The translations under genes were made by a program, and so were the position numbers. Shown in pieces: positions 42,935-52,455 of a DNA stretch of 64,000 bases; within the stretch, counting starts at the first letter, position 1, and each line of letters opens with the position of its first letter. Origin of the DNA: G963662605 sp963667005 (GTDB taxonomy: Bacteria > Bacteroidota > Ignavibacteria > Ignavibacteriales > Ignavibacteriaceae); NCBI GenBank assembly GCA_963667005.1, contig OY762937.1, positions 2,852,001-2,916,000 on the forward strand. The letters run 5' to 3'. The notes beneath the pieces were generated by a model. That model had not been told where the DNA came from, ran no database searches, and saw nothing but the letters and a program-made list of their open reading frames with translations.

Positions 42935-43672
42935 TTATCTCAGCTTAATTTCTCCACCGCCGAAGACAACCACGCCTTTAATATGCAGTACGGCAGTCGA
43001 ATCAATTATCTGAACATTTGTTCTGGCTTGTTTTGTCGAAAATCCACCAAATAAGGGAACGACATCAATCTGAACTTTCCAGGAATCCGGAATTATTAAA
43101 GTCATGCCTCCAAAAATTATAGTAACATCTAAATACTGATCACCTTCTTTTAGCTTGCAGTCGGTTAAATCGAGCTTCGATCCGCCAAATATTGCGGTAA
43201 TTGTACCACCCTGAAATGCGTCCGAATGAAAAACCTTCTCGCCACCGCCGAAAAGCGAAACATCTTCAATCACATCAAGATTTCTTTCCTCAGTAAAATT
43301 CTTATAGTACCCCTGGTAATTATTGTGGACATTACTATCTGTGGTGAATTCCTGATTTTCTTCTTTTTTCTTCCATTTCGAGCGTGTTAACAGATGAATT
43401 CCAAAGAATATTACCAAAGTAGGGAATATGAGCTTGGAACTATCACCGGGAATGAGGCTTAACGTGCCGATAATAATCAGCGCCGGTCCGAGTAGTCGTT
43501 TCTTTGCATTCACTAATAACACCATGCCGGCAACTATTAGTACCAAATCCCACGCGACCGCTCCAAAGTCCATCCAATCCGGCAGTAAATTACCAACGAG
43601 AAACATACCTCCGATAAGAACCAGTATGATTCCGAGAATGTTTCTTGATTTCCATGGCTGTTTTATATCCAT
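42935..43672 (-). CDS. LiaF-like membrane protein (DUF5668 / cell-wall-active antibiotic response type)
   Basis: The N-terminal half has four short hydrophobic segments (ILGIILVLIGGMFLVGNLLPDW, LVLIVAGMVLLV, LIIIGTLSLI, LVIFFGIHLL). The C-terminal half is a beta-helix-like domain with repeated glycine turns: DVSLFGGGEKV, ITAIFGGSKLDL, VTIIFGGMTLII, VVPLFGGFS and VVFGGGEI. This is the LiaF/VraT-type layout. In Firmicutes LiaF restrains the kinase of an envelope-stress system. I use ATG 43672; an in-frame ATG is at 43681. Same strand and close spacing with the kinase suggest a three-gene sensory unit. Confidence 0.82.
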   Translation of the reverse strand: MDIKQPWKSRNILGIILVLIGGMFLVGNLLPDWMDFGAVAWDLVLIVAGMVLLVNAKKRLLGPALIIIGTLSLIPGDSSKLIFPTLVIFFGIHLLTRSKWKKKEENQEFTTDSNVHNNYQGYYKNFTEERNLDVIEDVSLFGGGEKVFHSDAFQGGTITAIFGGSKLDLTDCKLKEGDQYLDVTIIFGGMTLIIPDSWKVQIDVVPLFGGFSTKQARTNVQIIDSTAVLHIKGVVVFGGGEIKLR

Positions 43673-43858
43673 AAAGGTCATCCCAATATTAACGTAACAG
43701 AAAATTCTTAAAGATTATTTATTAAATAAAGTTTCCGGTATAAATCTATACATGTTATTTAAGTAAACAAAATTAAAATCGGTAAATCTTTCTTTTTCGT
43801 CGGTAAAAATTTTTAGTTTAATGCAAGCAAAATATTTTCATGAATCAAAATAAATTCT

Positions 43859-43889
43859 TTTGCATTTAAAATCTTAATTGATACTTTCG
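43859..43889 (+). promoter_or_regulatory. Putative promoter of nrdJ
   Basis: TTTG at 43859-43862, a 19-base spacer and TACTTTCG at 43882-43889 match the Bacteroidota sigma-A consensus (TTTG-N19-TAnnTTTG) apart from one base. Confidence 0.5.
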
Positions 43890-43944
43890 CATACATACAA
43901 CGCAATTATACTATCTCTTTAATAATTTAAAATTGAGAAGCATC

Positions 43945-46900
43945 ATGAAGATTTCGCGACATTTCACTGTGCCGAATGCCGACCCTCTTGAACAAATAAA
44001 ATTTGAAAACAGAACTTCAGAAATCCGGAACCCTGACGGATCCATCGTATTTCAGATGGCTGATGTATCTATACCCTCAACATGGTCTCAGGTAGCTACC
44101 GACATTATTACTCAAAAATATTTTAGAAAAGCAGGCGTACCTGTTTGTTTAAAAAAGAAAAAAGAAAAGAACGTACCGGAATGGCTTGCAGCATCAGTAA
44201 TTGATAATGAAAAAATGCAGGCGCTTCCTGAAAAGGAACGGTATCGTTCTGAAACGAGTGCCAAAGAAGTTTTCCACCGTCTTGCAGGATGCTGGACATA
44301 CTGGGGATGGAAAGGAAATTATTTTGATACCGAAGAAGACGCGAGAGCATATTACGATGAAATGATGTTCAGCCTCGCCAATCAGATGGCGGCCCCCAAT
44401 AGCCCTCAATGGTTTAACACCGGGCTAAACTGGGCATATGGAATTACCGGCCCCTCACAGGGACATTTCTTTGTTGATTATGAAACAGGAGAATTGAAAA
44501 AATCCGATGATGCCTATACACATCCACAGCCTCATGCCTGCTTCATCCAATCTATAAAAGATGATCTTGTGAACGAAGGCGGTATTATGGATCTTTGGGT
44601 TCGTGAAGCCCGTCTGTTTAAATACGGATCAGGCACCGGTTCAAACTTCTCGGAACTGCGTGGTGAGGAAGAACCTCTCAGCGGCGGCGGAAGAAGTTCC
44701 GGACTTATGTCATTTCTCCGTATTGGTGACCGTTCCGCTGGTGCTATAAAATCCGGCGGTACGACTCGCAGAGCAGCCAAAATGGTCTGTTTGGATATGG
44801 ATCATCCGGACATTGAAGAATTCATCAACTGGAAGGTGAAAGAAGAACAAAAAGTTGCTGCTCTTGTCGCCGGTTCAGAAGCTTGCAATTACCACCTCAA
44901 CGCTATTATGAATGCCTGCTATCAGGAGCATCCTGAAAATGACAGATTCAATCCAAAGCTCAATCTCAAACTGCAAAAGACAGTAATTCAAGCTCGCAAA
45001 GCAAAGATTCCACAGAATTACATCGAGAGAGTAATTCAGCTTGCTAAAATGGGATTTACTTCTATAGAATTTCCTGTTTACAACGTAGACTGGAATTCTG
45101 AAGCCTATGCTACGGTATCAGGACAGAACTCAAATAATTCCATTCGTGTCACTAATGACTTTATGCAGGCCGTTATCAATGACACTGATTGGCATTTGTA
45201 CTGGAGAACTGAAAAAGCCAAAGCAAAGAAAGAGGGAAGAGTTCCAAATCCGAGCCGCTCTATCAATGCTAAAGAACTTTGGGATGATATTGCGTACGCT
45301 GCATGGACTTCTGCTGATCCCGGAATTCAATACCATTCAACAATCAATGAATGGCACACATGTATAAATGACGGTAAGATCAGAGCTTCTAATCCTTGCA
45401 GTGAATACATGTTCCTTGATGATACGGCATGTAACCTGGCTTCAATTAATCTTATCCGTTTTTACGATGATGAAAAACATACTTTCAACGTAGAAGCATT
45501 TAAACATGCTGCAAGATTATGGACAATTACACTTGAAATCAGTGTGCTCATGGCACAGTTCCCAAGCCAGGCAATTGCTCAATTAAGCTACGACTACCGT
45601 ACATTAGGTTTAGGATATGCTAACCTCGGAGCACTGCTCATGGTTCAGGGTATTCCGTATGACAGTAATGAATCATTTGCTATTTGCGGCGCTATTACTG
45701 CTATCATGCATATGACAGCATACGCTACTTCCGCTGAGATGGCAAAAGAGCTCAAACCGTTTGCAGCTTACGAACGCAATAAAGAAAATATGCTGCGGGT
45801 TTTAAGAAACCACAGACGTGCTGTTTACAGTGCTGAAGCCTCGGAATATGAAGGTCTTTCTATCGTACCGGTCGGCATTAATGAAGAATATTGCCCGGCA
45901 GAGTTATTGGAAGCTGCTAAATCAACTGCTGATGAAGCAGTTGCCTTAGGTGAAGAATATGGATTCAGAAATGCTCAGGTAACAGTTATTGCTCCTACCG
46001 GGACAATCGGTCTGGTAATGGATTGCGATACTACCGGTGTTGAACCTGATTTCTCACTTGTAAAATTCAAAAAATTGGCAGGCGGCGGTTACTTCAAGAT
46101 CATTAACCAGTCATTACCGCCGGCACTGGAAAAGCTTGGATACAGCGATGAACAAATCTCTGAAATCGTAAAGTATGCCAAGGGTGCTGGAACGTTAGCA
46201 GGTTCTCCTTATATTAATCACGAATCCCTCAAAGCAAAAGGCTTTACGGAAGAAGTATTACAGAGCATTGAAAATTCATTGCCTTCTGTCTTTGATCTGG
46301 GTTTTGCATTTGCAAAATATGCCTTGCCTGAAGATTTCCTTACTGATGCATTAGGTTTTAGCACGGATACTATTAACAGTCCGGATTTTGATGTGCTTAA
46401 ATCATTAGGTTTTTCCCGTCAGGAAATTGCGATGGCAAACGATTATGTTTGCGGTACAATGACTATCGAAGGTTCACCCTTCCTGAAGGTTGAGCATTAT
46501 CCTGTATTTGACTGTGCTAATAAATGCGGTAAAAAAGGTACTCGTTTTATCCGGCCGATGGCTCACATCAAAATGATGGCAGCGGCACAACCGTTCATTT
46601 CCGGCGCTATTTCCAAAACGATCAACCTTCCTAATCAGGCTTCTGTAGATGATATCAAAGAGGCTTACTTCGAATCATGGAGACTCGGTCTTAAGGGTAA
46701 CGCGATTTATCGTGACGGCTCCAAACTTTCACAGCCTCTCAGTTCTGTTTTCGATGATGATCTGGAAGCTATCGTAGAAGAAAAAGAACAGAATGATATT
46801 GTTAAAGTTGCCGAAAGAATCGTCCACAGATACATCGCAAAAAGACGGAGACTTCCGGACAGACGCTCAGGCTACACACAGAAAGCAAAAATTAATGGTC

Positions 46901-47541
46901 AAAGCGTGTATATCCGGACAGGTGAGTATGAAAACGGTCAGCTCGGTGAAATCTTTATTGATATGCACCGTGAAGGAGCAACAGTCCGTAGCTTATTGAA
47001 CTGCTTTGCTATTTCAATTTCGCTTGGATTGCAGCATGGTGTTCCGCTTGAAGAATTTGTTGATGCATTTGTTTTCACCAGATTTGAACCAAGCGGTTTG
47101 GTTACAGGTAATTCCAAAATCAAGATGTCTACTTCAATCATTGATTACATATTCCGCGAATTGGCTGTTAGCTATCTCGGCAGGAATGACCTTGCCCATG
47201 CCAACACCGATGATGATAACACATTCCCGGTTTCGAAGAATATCGTTAAAGAAATCAGTGAGTTTGACTTTGAGAGCGAAGAAGTGGTAAGTGAGAAGGT
47301 CATTGAATTTGATCATGACCACGACGAGAAGACTTCTTATAACTTTTCGCTGTCATCTTCGGAGTCAAAAGCTTCGCAAAAATATCCTGAAGAATCCATG
47401 GATCTGAAGAAAAAAGTAAAGCAGGCAATTGAAAAAGGATATACCGGTGATGTATGTCCGGAATGCTTTAATATGACTATGGTTCGTAACGGTGTGTGCT
47501 TGAAGTGTATGACTTGCGGCGCTACAACAAGTTGCAGCTAA
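43945..47541 (+). CDS. nrdJ: Adenosylcobalamin-dependent ribonucleotide reductase, class II (NrdJ)
   Basis: Reduces ribonucleotides to deoxyribonucleotides using B12 to form the radical, so it works with or without oxygen. Visible are SPQWFNTGLNW near residue 155, GSGTGSNFSELRG, NPCSEYMFLDDTACNLASIN with the active-site Asn-Cys-Glu near 490, and PTGTIGLVMDCDTTGVEPDF near 690. The C-terminus ends in paired cysteines (CPECFNMTMVRNGVCLKCMTCG), a zinc-ribbon or reducing tail. About 1198 residues is the usual long bacterial form. I prefer ATG 43945 to TTG 43933. No other reductase subunit is near. Confidence 0.95.
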   Translation: MKISRHFTVPNADPLEQIKFENRTSEIRNPDGSIVFQMADVSIPSTWSQVATDIITQKYFRKAGVPVCLKKKKEKNVPEWLAASVIDNEKMQALPEKERYRSETSAKEVFHRLAGCWTYWGWKGNYFDTEEDARAYYDEMMFSLANQMAAPNSPQWFNTGLNWAYGITGPSQGHFFVDYETGELKKSDDAYTHPQPHACFIQSIKDDLVNEGGIMDLWVREARLFKYGSGTGSNFSELRGEEEPLSGGGRSSGLMSFLRIGDRSAGAIKSGGTTRRAAKMVCLDMDHPDIEEFINWKVKEEQKVAALVAGSEACNYHLNAIMNACYQEHPENDRFNPKLNLKLQKTVIQARKAKIPQNYIERVIQLAKMGFTSIEFPVYNVDWNSEAYATVSGQNSNNSIRVTNDFMQAVINDTDWHLYWRTEKAKAKKEGRVPNPSRSINAKELWDDIAYAAWTSADPGIQYHSTINEWHTCINDGKIRASNPCSEYMFLDDTACNLASINLIRFYDDEKHTFNVEAFKHAARLWTITLEISVLMAQFPSQAIAQLSYDYRTLGLGYANLGALLMVQGIPYDSNESFAICGAITAIMHMTAYATSAEMAKELKPFAAYERNKENMLRVLRNHRRAVYSAEASEYEGLSIVPVGINEEYCPAELLEAAKSTADEAVALGEEYGFRNAQVTVIAPTGTIGLVMDCDTTGVEPDFSLVKFKKLAGGGYFKIINQSLPPALEKLGYSDEQISEIVKYAKGAGTLAGSPYINHESLKAKGFTEEVLQSIENSLPSVFDLGFAFAKYALPEDFLTDALGFSTDTINSPDFDVLKSLGFSRQEIAMANDYVCGTMTIEGSPFLKVEHYPVFDCANKCGKKGTRFIRPMAHIKMMAAAQPFISGAISKTINLPNQASVDDIKEAYFESWRLGLKGNAIYRDGSKLSQPLSSVFDDDLEAIVEEKEQNDIVKVAERIVHRYIAKRRRLPDRRSGYTQKAKINGQSVYIRTGEYENGQLGEIFIDMHREGATVRSLLNCFAISISLGLQHGVPLEEFVDAFVFTRFEPSGLVTGNSKIKMSTSIIDYIFRELAVSYLGRNDLAHANTDDDNTFPVSKNIVKEISEFDFESEEVVSEKVIEFDHDHDEKTSYNFSLSSSESKASQKYPEESMDLKKKVKQAIEKGYTGDVCPECFNMTMVRNGVCLKCMTCGATTSCS

Positions 47542-47548
47542 AAATATT

Positions 47549-47585
47549 GGGATAGAGAACCATGGGTACTCTATCCCTAATCTTT
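47549..47585 (+). terminator. Hairpin after nrdJ
   Basis: GGGATAGAG at 47549-47557 and CTCTATCCC at 47569-47577 form a nine-pair stem, followed by TAATCTTT. The tail is weak in T on this strand. It lies between the convergent nrdJ and pdxJ genes. Confidence 0.5.
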
Positions 47586-48300
47586 ATCTACCCTTAATTA
47601 AATCCGACATTTCTCTAATAGCCCGGTCAAGGCCAACAATTACTGCGCGAGCAATTATTGCATGACCGATGCTAACTTCATCAATATCGGTAAGTTCGCG
47701 GAAGGTTTTAATATTAATATAATTCAAGCCATGTCCGCCATTGACTCCCAGCCCTAATTTCTTCGCATGTTTAGCAGCCTGACGAATCTTTTCAAGCTCG
47801 TCGTATTCTTCCTCCACCGAAAGGGCATTAGCGAAAATTCCGGTATGAATTTCAATGACGTCTGCCTGAATATCTGCGGCAGCTGAAATCTGATCAAAAT
47901 CCGGCTCAATGAACATTGATACTTCTATATCATGTTCGTGCAAATCAGAAACCGCATCGCGCAGTAAATCGGCATTATCAATTATGTTGATACCGCCTTC
48001 TGTAGTAAGTTCCTGACGCTTTTCCGGGACGATGGTTGATAATTCGGGTCCAAGATCGCAGGCAATTTTAATAATTTCCTCTGTTGCAGCCATCTCAAGA
48101 TCCAGCTTTGTCGTTATTACTTCACGAAGAAGTCTGACATCACGGTCAGTGATGTGCCGTCTGTCTTCACGCAAATGCACTACAATACCATCTACACCGG
48201 ATTGTTCAGCCAGAAGGGCAGCCGTAACCGGATCCGGGACAATCTCATTTCTCGCGTTTCTCAACGTAGCTATATGGTCAATATTCAAACTAAATTTCAT
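47584..48300 (-). CDS. pdxJ: Pyridoxine 5'-phosphate synthase (PdxJ)
   Basis: Condenses 1-deoxyxylulose 5-phosphate with 3-amino-2-oxopropyl phosphate to make pyridoxine 5'-phosphate. The TIM barrel opens with LNIDHIATLRNARNE, has HLREDRRHITDRDV near residue 42, EIHTGIFA near 150 and GHGLNYINI near 190, then IGHAIIARAVIVGLDRAI at the end. 238 residues is standard. It indicates the DXP-dependent B6 route. The gene is alone on its strand. Confidence 0.95.
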   Translation of the reverse strand: MKFSLNIDHIATLRNARNEIVPDPVTAALLAEQSGVDGIVVHLREDRRHITDRDVRLLREVITTKLDLEMAATEEIIKIACDLGPELSTIVPEKRQELTTEGGINIIDNADLLRDAVSDLHEHDIEVSMFIEPDFDQISAAADIQADVIEIHTGIFANALSVEEEYDELEKIRQAAKHAKKLGLGVNGGHGLNYINIKTFRELTDIDEVSIGHAIIARAVIVGLDRAIREMSDLIKGR

Positions 48301-48510
48301 GATACAATTCCATTATTTAATCACATAAATCATAATAATTTCTTTTACGCTGTAATAGCTCAAAAAAAACAATTAAATATATCAATATTTTCAGATTTTT
48401 GCTTAAAATTGGAAAAATTATTACCCATGATAAAAAAAATGAAATAGACATTTAATACTTAATGAATATCCATTAAATTAGATGTTTCAATTTCGAAAAA
48501 AGAGTTATTT

Positions 48511-49824
48511 ATGGCATTAGCAGAAAAATTGAAGAAGGCAGGAGTTGTCGGAGCCGGTGGTGCCGGTTTCCCAACGTATGTCAAATCCGAATCTCAAGTA
48601 GAGTTCATGATTGCCAATGGTGCTGAGTGCGAACCACTGGTTCATAAGGATTTTGAGTTGATGGCACATTTCCCTGATGAAGTTGTTAAGGGCATGGAGC
48701 TTATGCTTGAATCAACGAATGCAAAGAAGGGATTCATCGGCATTAAGTCAAAGAACGCCAGAGCTATCTCCGCGATTCAAAATAAAATTACCAATAATAA
48801 ATTAGTGATCTCACAGTTGGGTGATTTTTACCCGGCAGGTGATGAGTATGAATTGGTTTATGCAACAACAAAAAGATTAATCCCCCCGGCAGGAATTCCA
48901 TTGAACATCGGCTGCGTGGTGAATAATGTCGAAACACTTTACAATATTGCGAATGCCGAAAATGACATTCCTGTCACAAAAAAATTTCTATGCGTTAACG
49001 GTGCGGTTAAAAAACCGTCTTCGTTCTTTGTTCCAATCGGTACGACATTCAGAGAAGTACTAGCATTTGCTGGCGGACCAAGCACTAATGACTTCGCAAT
49101 TTATGTCGGGGGTGTAATGATGGGCAAGCTGACATTTGATCTTGATGAGGTAGTTACAAAAACTACCGCAGCTTTAATCGTTCTACCCAAACAACATCAA
49201 TTAGTTGTACGTAAAAATAAACCCGAAAAAAGCTGGCATCGAATCGGTAAATCAGCTTGTGACCAATGCAGCTACTGTACGGAATTCTGCCCAAGATACT
49301 TACTTGGTTATGATGTCCAGCCACATAAAGTAATGAGGTCATTGGGCTTCACTACAACTGGCGCTGATGTCTGGAATCAAAAAGCCGAGTTATGCTGTGC
49401 TTGCGGACTTTGTACTTTATACTCATGCCCTGAAGACCTGTTTCCGAAAGAAGCGTGCGATAAAGCTAAAAAGGAAATGAAATCGGCCGGTATAAAATAC
49501 ACTCAAACAAAACCTGTCACCGTCCATCCAATGAAAGACGGCAGGAGAGTACCGGTACAACGACTTATACAGCGGATGCAATTAAAGGATTATGATGTTC
49601 ATACGCCTTTCACGGAACATACTCCAAATCCGAATACCGTTAAAATACTATTAAAACAGCATGTCGGTGAAACAGCCAAAGCAACTGTATCAATTGGAAC
49701 GAAAGTAAGCACCGGCGATGTTATTGGTGAAGTACCGGAGAATAAACTCGGTGCTTTTATTCATGCTTCAATAACCGGAACAGTTACGGAAGTTACAGAA
49801 GAATTTGTCAGAATTAAGAGTTAG
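48511..49824 (+). CDS. PduS-like electron-transfer flavoprotein (RnfC/SLBB family)
   Basis: PduS is a microcompartment-linked cobalamin reductase that carries FMN and two Fe-S clusters. Here the N-terminal VVGAGGAGFPTYVK matches the NADH/FMN-binding glycine loop of the RnfC-like domain, and an SLBB-type domain with LAFAGGP follows. The two cluster motifs are C250-DQC-SYC-TEFCP and C295-CAC-GLC-TLYSCP. A final lipoyl-like beta domain (VSIGTKVSTGDVIGEVPEN) ends the 437 residues. The partner shell gene begins seven bases after its stop, the same pairing as pduS-pduT. Other Pdu proteins are absent. Confidence 0.88.
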   Translation: MALAEKLKKAGVVGAGGAGFPTYVKSESQVEFMIANGAECEPLVHKDFELMAHFPDEVVKGMELMLESTNAKKGFIGIKSKNARAISAIQNKITNNKLVISQLGDFYPAGDEYELVYATTKRLIPPAGIPLNIGCVVNNVETLYNIANAENDIPVTKKFLCVNGAVKKPSSFFVPIGTTFREVLAFAGGPSTNDFAIYVGGVMMGKLTFDLDEVVTKTTAALIVLPKQHQLVVRKNKPEKSWHRIGKSACDQCSYCTEFCPRYLLGYDVQPHKVMRSLGFTTTGADVWNQKAELCCACGLCTLYSCPEDLFPKEACDKAKKEMKSAGIKYTQTKPVTVHPMKDGRRVPVQRLIQRMQLKDYDVHTPFTEHTPNPNTVKILLKQHVGETAKATVSIGTKVSTGDVIGEVPENKLGAFIHASITGTVTEVTEEFVRIKS

Positions 49825-49831
49825 GGAACAC

Positions 49832-50386
49832 ATGATTACGAAAAACTCAATCGGATTAGTTGAATTATCAAGCATAGCTGCAGGAATGCAGGCAGCAGAT
49901 ATTATGCTGAAAACATCAGAAGTTGAATTGATTTTATCCAGGACTATTTGCTCAGGTAAGTACATGGTACTTATCGGGGGCGATGTTGCAGCAGTTCACA
50001 CTGCGGTGGAAGCAGCCAAAGAAACTTTAAACTTTGGTATTATTGACGACTTCGTTATCCCTAACGTTCATCCGGAAATTTTTCCTGCAATAGCCGGACA
50101 CACCGGTGTTCAAATGCTTGAAGCTTTAGGAATCGTCGAATCATTTTCGATTGCATCTCTCATTGAAGCTGCGGATGCGGCAGTTAAAGCGGCAAATGTA
50201 AAACTTATCGAAGTCAGACTTGCAATGGCACTCGGTGGAAAAGCATTTGTTACAATGACCGGAGAAGTTGCTGCAGTTACCAGTGCTGTAGAGGCAGGTG
50301 CTGCTCTCGTTGCAGAAAAAGGCCTTTTGGTCAACAAAGTTGTTATTGCCCAGCCGCGCCAAGAACTCTTAAACGAGATGATCTGA
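49832..50386 (+). CDS. PduT-like tandem-BMC-domain shell protein with pore cysteine
   Basis: Two bacterial-microcompartment domains in one 184-residue chain: SIGLVELSSIAAGMQAADIMLK near residue 6 and ALGIVESFSIASLIEAADAAVK near 100. Such proteins form trimers with hexagonal outline in the shell. Cys40 in SRTICSGKYMVLIGGD aligns with the PduT cysteine (SKTICPGKFLLMLGGD) that binds a [4Fe-4S] cluster at the trimer pore. I start at ATG 49832, with AGGGA before it; the frame is open further up only inside the preceding gene. No other shell or core enzyme gene lies in the window. Confidence 0.9.
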   Translation: MITKNSIGLVELSSIAAGMQAADIMLKTSEVELILSRTICSGKYMVLIGGDVAAVHTAVEAAKETLNFGIIDDFVIPNVHPEIFPAIAGHTGVQMLEALGIVESFSIASLIEAADAAVKAANVKLIEVRLAMALGGKAFVTMTGEVAAVTSAVEAGAALVAEKGLLVNKVVIAQPRQELLNEMI

Positions 50387-50388
50387 TT

Positions 50389-51633
50389 ATGCCGGTTACT
50401 AAAAAGCCCGAATTACTTGCCCCGGCAGGTAATTGGACCATGTTGAATGCTGTTATTAATAACGGCGCTGATGCTGTGTATTTTGGGATTGACGGATTCA
50501 ATATGAGAGTTCTTGCTGAGAATTTCCATGTTGAAGATCTTCCTACCATTGTTGAACTCTGCCATTCAAAGAATGTTCAGGCGCATCTCGCCCTTAATAC
50601 GATTTTGTATAATTCAGAACTTGAAGATGCCGACAAAATTGTTAAGGCTGCTAAAGAAGCCCGAATTGATTATATCATCTGCTGGGATTTTTCGGTTATA
50701 TCTCTCTGCAAAAAATACGATGTGCCGATTTGTATCTCCACTCAGGCATCTATTTCTAATCTTGCATCCATCCAGCAATATCAACTGCTTGGCGCAAAAA
50801 GAGTCGTGCTTGCACGTGAGTGTAACTTGCAGGACATTATTGAGATGCGCAAGAATACCGAATTGGAAATTGAGACATTTGTTCATGGTGCAATGTGTAT
50901 CGCTCTGAGCGGACGTTGCTTTATGAGTCAGGATATCTTCGGCCGGAGTGCTAATAGAGGCGATTGTATACAGCCATGCCGGAGGGAGTATGAGATTTAC
51001 GATGGGAGAAAAGATTATTCCTTGCTGCTGGGAAAAGACTATGTCATGTCGTCAAAGGATTTATGCACAATAGATTTTATTGATACATTGATTGAATCAG
51101 GAATTGATTCTTTAAAAATCGAAGGTAGAAAACGCAGTCCCGAATACGCTGCAAAAGTCACCTCTGTTTACCGCCGTGCAATTGATGCTCATATGGAAGG
51201 CCGATTGACACCGGAATTAAAAGCTGAACTTAAAATAGAACTGACCTCTGTCTATAACAGAGGTTTCACAACCGGATTTTATCAGCATGATCCGACAGCT
51301 GAAGATTTTGCCCACGAAGAAGGCAACAGTGCACTCGAGCGGAAAGAGTTTATCGGTGAGGTTATCAATTACTATAAGCAAAGTAAAGTCGCTTATATTG
51401 CGATGAAAAATGAATCCGTAAAACCGGGAGATAAGATTCTTATCATAGGAAGTACAACCGGAGTTGTTGAGATGATTGTACCCGAACTGTTTTCAGATGA
51501 TAAACCGGTCGCGACCGGCATAAAAGGCGATAAGATAACATTTGTATGTGAGTCACTCGTGAGACCCCGGGATAAAGTATATCTCATTCGCCCTCGGGAG
51601 CCTAAAGACAAACAAAAATTCGCCTGGACTTAA
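50389..51633 (+). CDS. U32 family protein, TrhP/YegQ-like
   Basis: The family signature ETFVHGAMCIALSGRCFMSQ with SANRGDCIQPCRREY (about residues 163-200) carries four conserved cysteines. The N-terminal TIM-like barrel starts ELLAPAGNWTMLNAVINNGADAVYFG. Members called TrhP take part in 5-hydroxyuridine formation at tRNA position 34; older annotation says peptidase. The 414 residues match. Its ATG follows the shell-protein stop by two bases, so it belongs to the same transcript, although a functional link to the microcompartment-like pair is not evident. Confidence 0.88.
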   Translation: MPVTKKPELLAPAGNWTMLNAVINNGADAVYFGIDGFNMRVLAENFHVEDLPTIVELCHSKNVQAHLALNTILYNSELEDADKIVKAAKEARIDYIICWDFSVISLCKKYDVPICISTQASISNLASIQQYQLLGAKRVVLARECNLQDIIEMRKNTELEIETFVHGAMCIALSGRCFMSQDIFGRSANRGDCIQPCRREYEIYDGRKDYSLLLGKDYVMSSKDLCTIDFIDTLIESGIDSLKIEGRKRSPEYAAKVTSVYRRAIDAHMEGRLTPELKAELKIELTSVYNRGFTTGFYQHDPTAEDFAHEEGNSALERKEFIGEVINYYKQSKVAYIAMKNESVKPGDKILIIGSTTGVVEMIVPELFSDDKPVATGIKGDKITFVCESLVRPRDKVYLIRPREPKDKQKFAWT

Positions 51634-51657
51634 ATTAATTTTAGAAATTGAAACATC

Positions 51658-52320
51658 ATGACCGTTTATAATTCTAATAACCTCGTTGTTGAAAGATTTG
51701 TTTTTAATCCGTTTTCAGAAAACACGTACTTTTTTTGGGATACAAAGTCTTGTGAAGGTGTGATTCTCGATCCGGGTTGTTATCTGAAAAACGAGCAGGA
51801 TGAACTGCGTAATTATGCAGCGTCAAACAATATCCGGGTAAAATATATTATCAATACACATGGGCATATTGATCATATACTGGGTAATGATTTTTGCAAA
51901 AAGGAATTTGGTGCTCCACTTGTTTATGCAAGAGAAGAACAACCACTGATAGATTCCGCTAAAGAACAGGCATTGATGTTCCGGGTTGACTTTCAGCCTT
52001 CTCCGGCTGCCGACCTGTATCTTAACGAAGAAACCACCCTTAATATTGGCGAGCATAAAATATCATTTCTCTTCACTCCCGGCCATACTGCCTTTGAATA
52101 CTGCGTTTACCTTGAACAGCATAAAATTTGCTTCACCGGTGATGTTCTGTTCAAAGAGAGCATCGGCAGAACCGATCTTTGGGGAGGAAACCTGGACACC
52201 CTGATGAACTCCATCGTGACCAAACTCTTTAGTCTTGACGAAGAGGTTATCATCTACCCCGGACACGCTCTTGAATCGACCATAGGGGATGAGAAGCGAC
52301 ATAATCCTTTCTTTTTCTAA
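51658..52320 (+). CDS. Metallo-beta-lactamase-fold hydrolase, glyoxalase II-like
   Basis: The metal site NTHGHIDHILGN (HxHxDH) is near residue 65, LFTPGHTAFEYCVYL gives the next His near 140, FTGDVLFKESIGRTD the bridging Asp near 160, and YPGHALESTIGDEK the last His. This is the layout of small glyoxalase II-like thioester hydrolases. 220 residues. It sits 24 bases after the U32 gene. The natural substrate is unknown. Confidence 0.88.
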   Translation: MTVYNSNNLVVERFVFNPFSENTYFFWDTKSCEGVILDPGCYLKNEQDELRNYAASNNIRVKYIINTHGHIDHILGNDFCKKEFGAPLVYAREEQPLIDSAKEQALMFRVDFQPSPAADLYLNEETTLNIGEHKISFLFTPGHTAFEYCVYLEQHKICFTGDVLFKESIGRTDLWGGNLDTLMNSIVTKLFSLDEEVIIYPGHALESTIGDEKRHNPFFF

Positions 52321-52455
52321 CCTTCACGGATAACCCCATATCTGAATTTTACTGAACAACCATTCAATTTGGATGCTAATATATAGGTCAAAAAGTTGAT
52401 TATTTTACCATTTATTGATATATTAGCAAGTCATATTTCTTTTAAAACTGGTTAC

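Noticed and set aside
43682..43944. Possible cobalamin riboswitch before nrdJ
   Set aside because: The stretch is AT-rich throughout; no B12-box-like core or paired stems of that class are seen. A promoter-like pair fits better.
48301..48510. Gene or RNA in the 210-base gap between pdxJ and the PduS-like gene
   Set aside because: No frame with start, ribosome site and domain, and no strong hairpin; it most likely holds the divergent promoters only.
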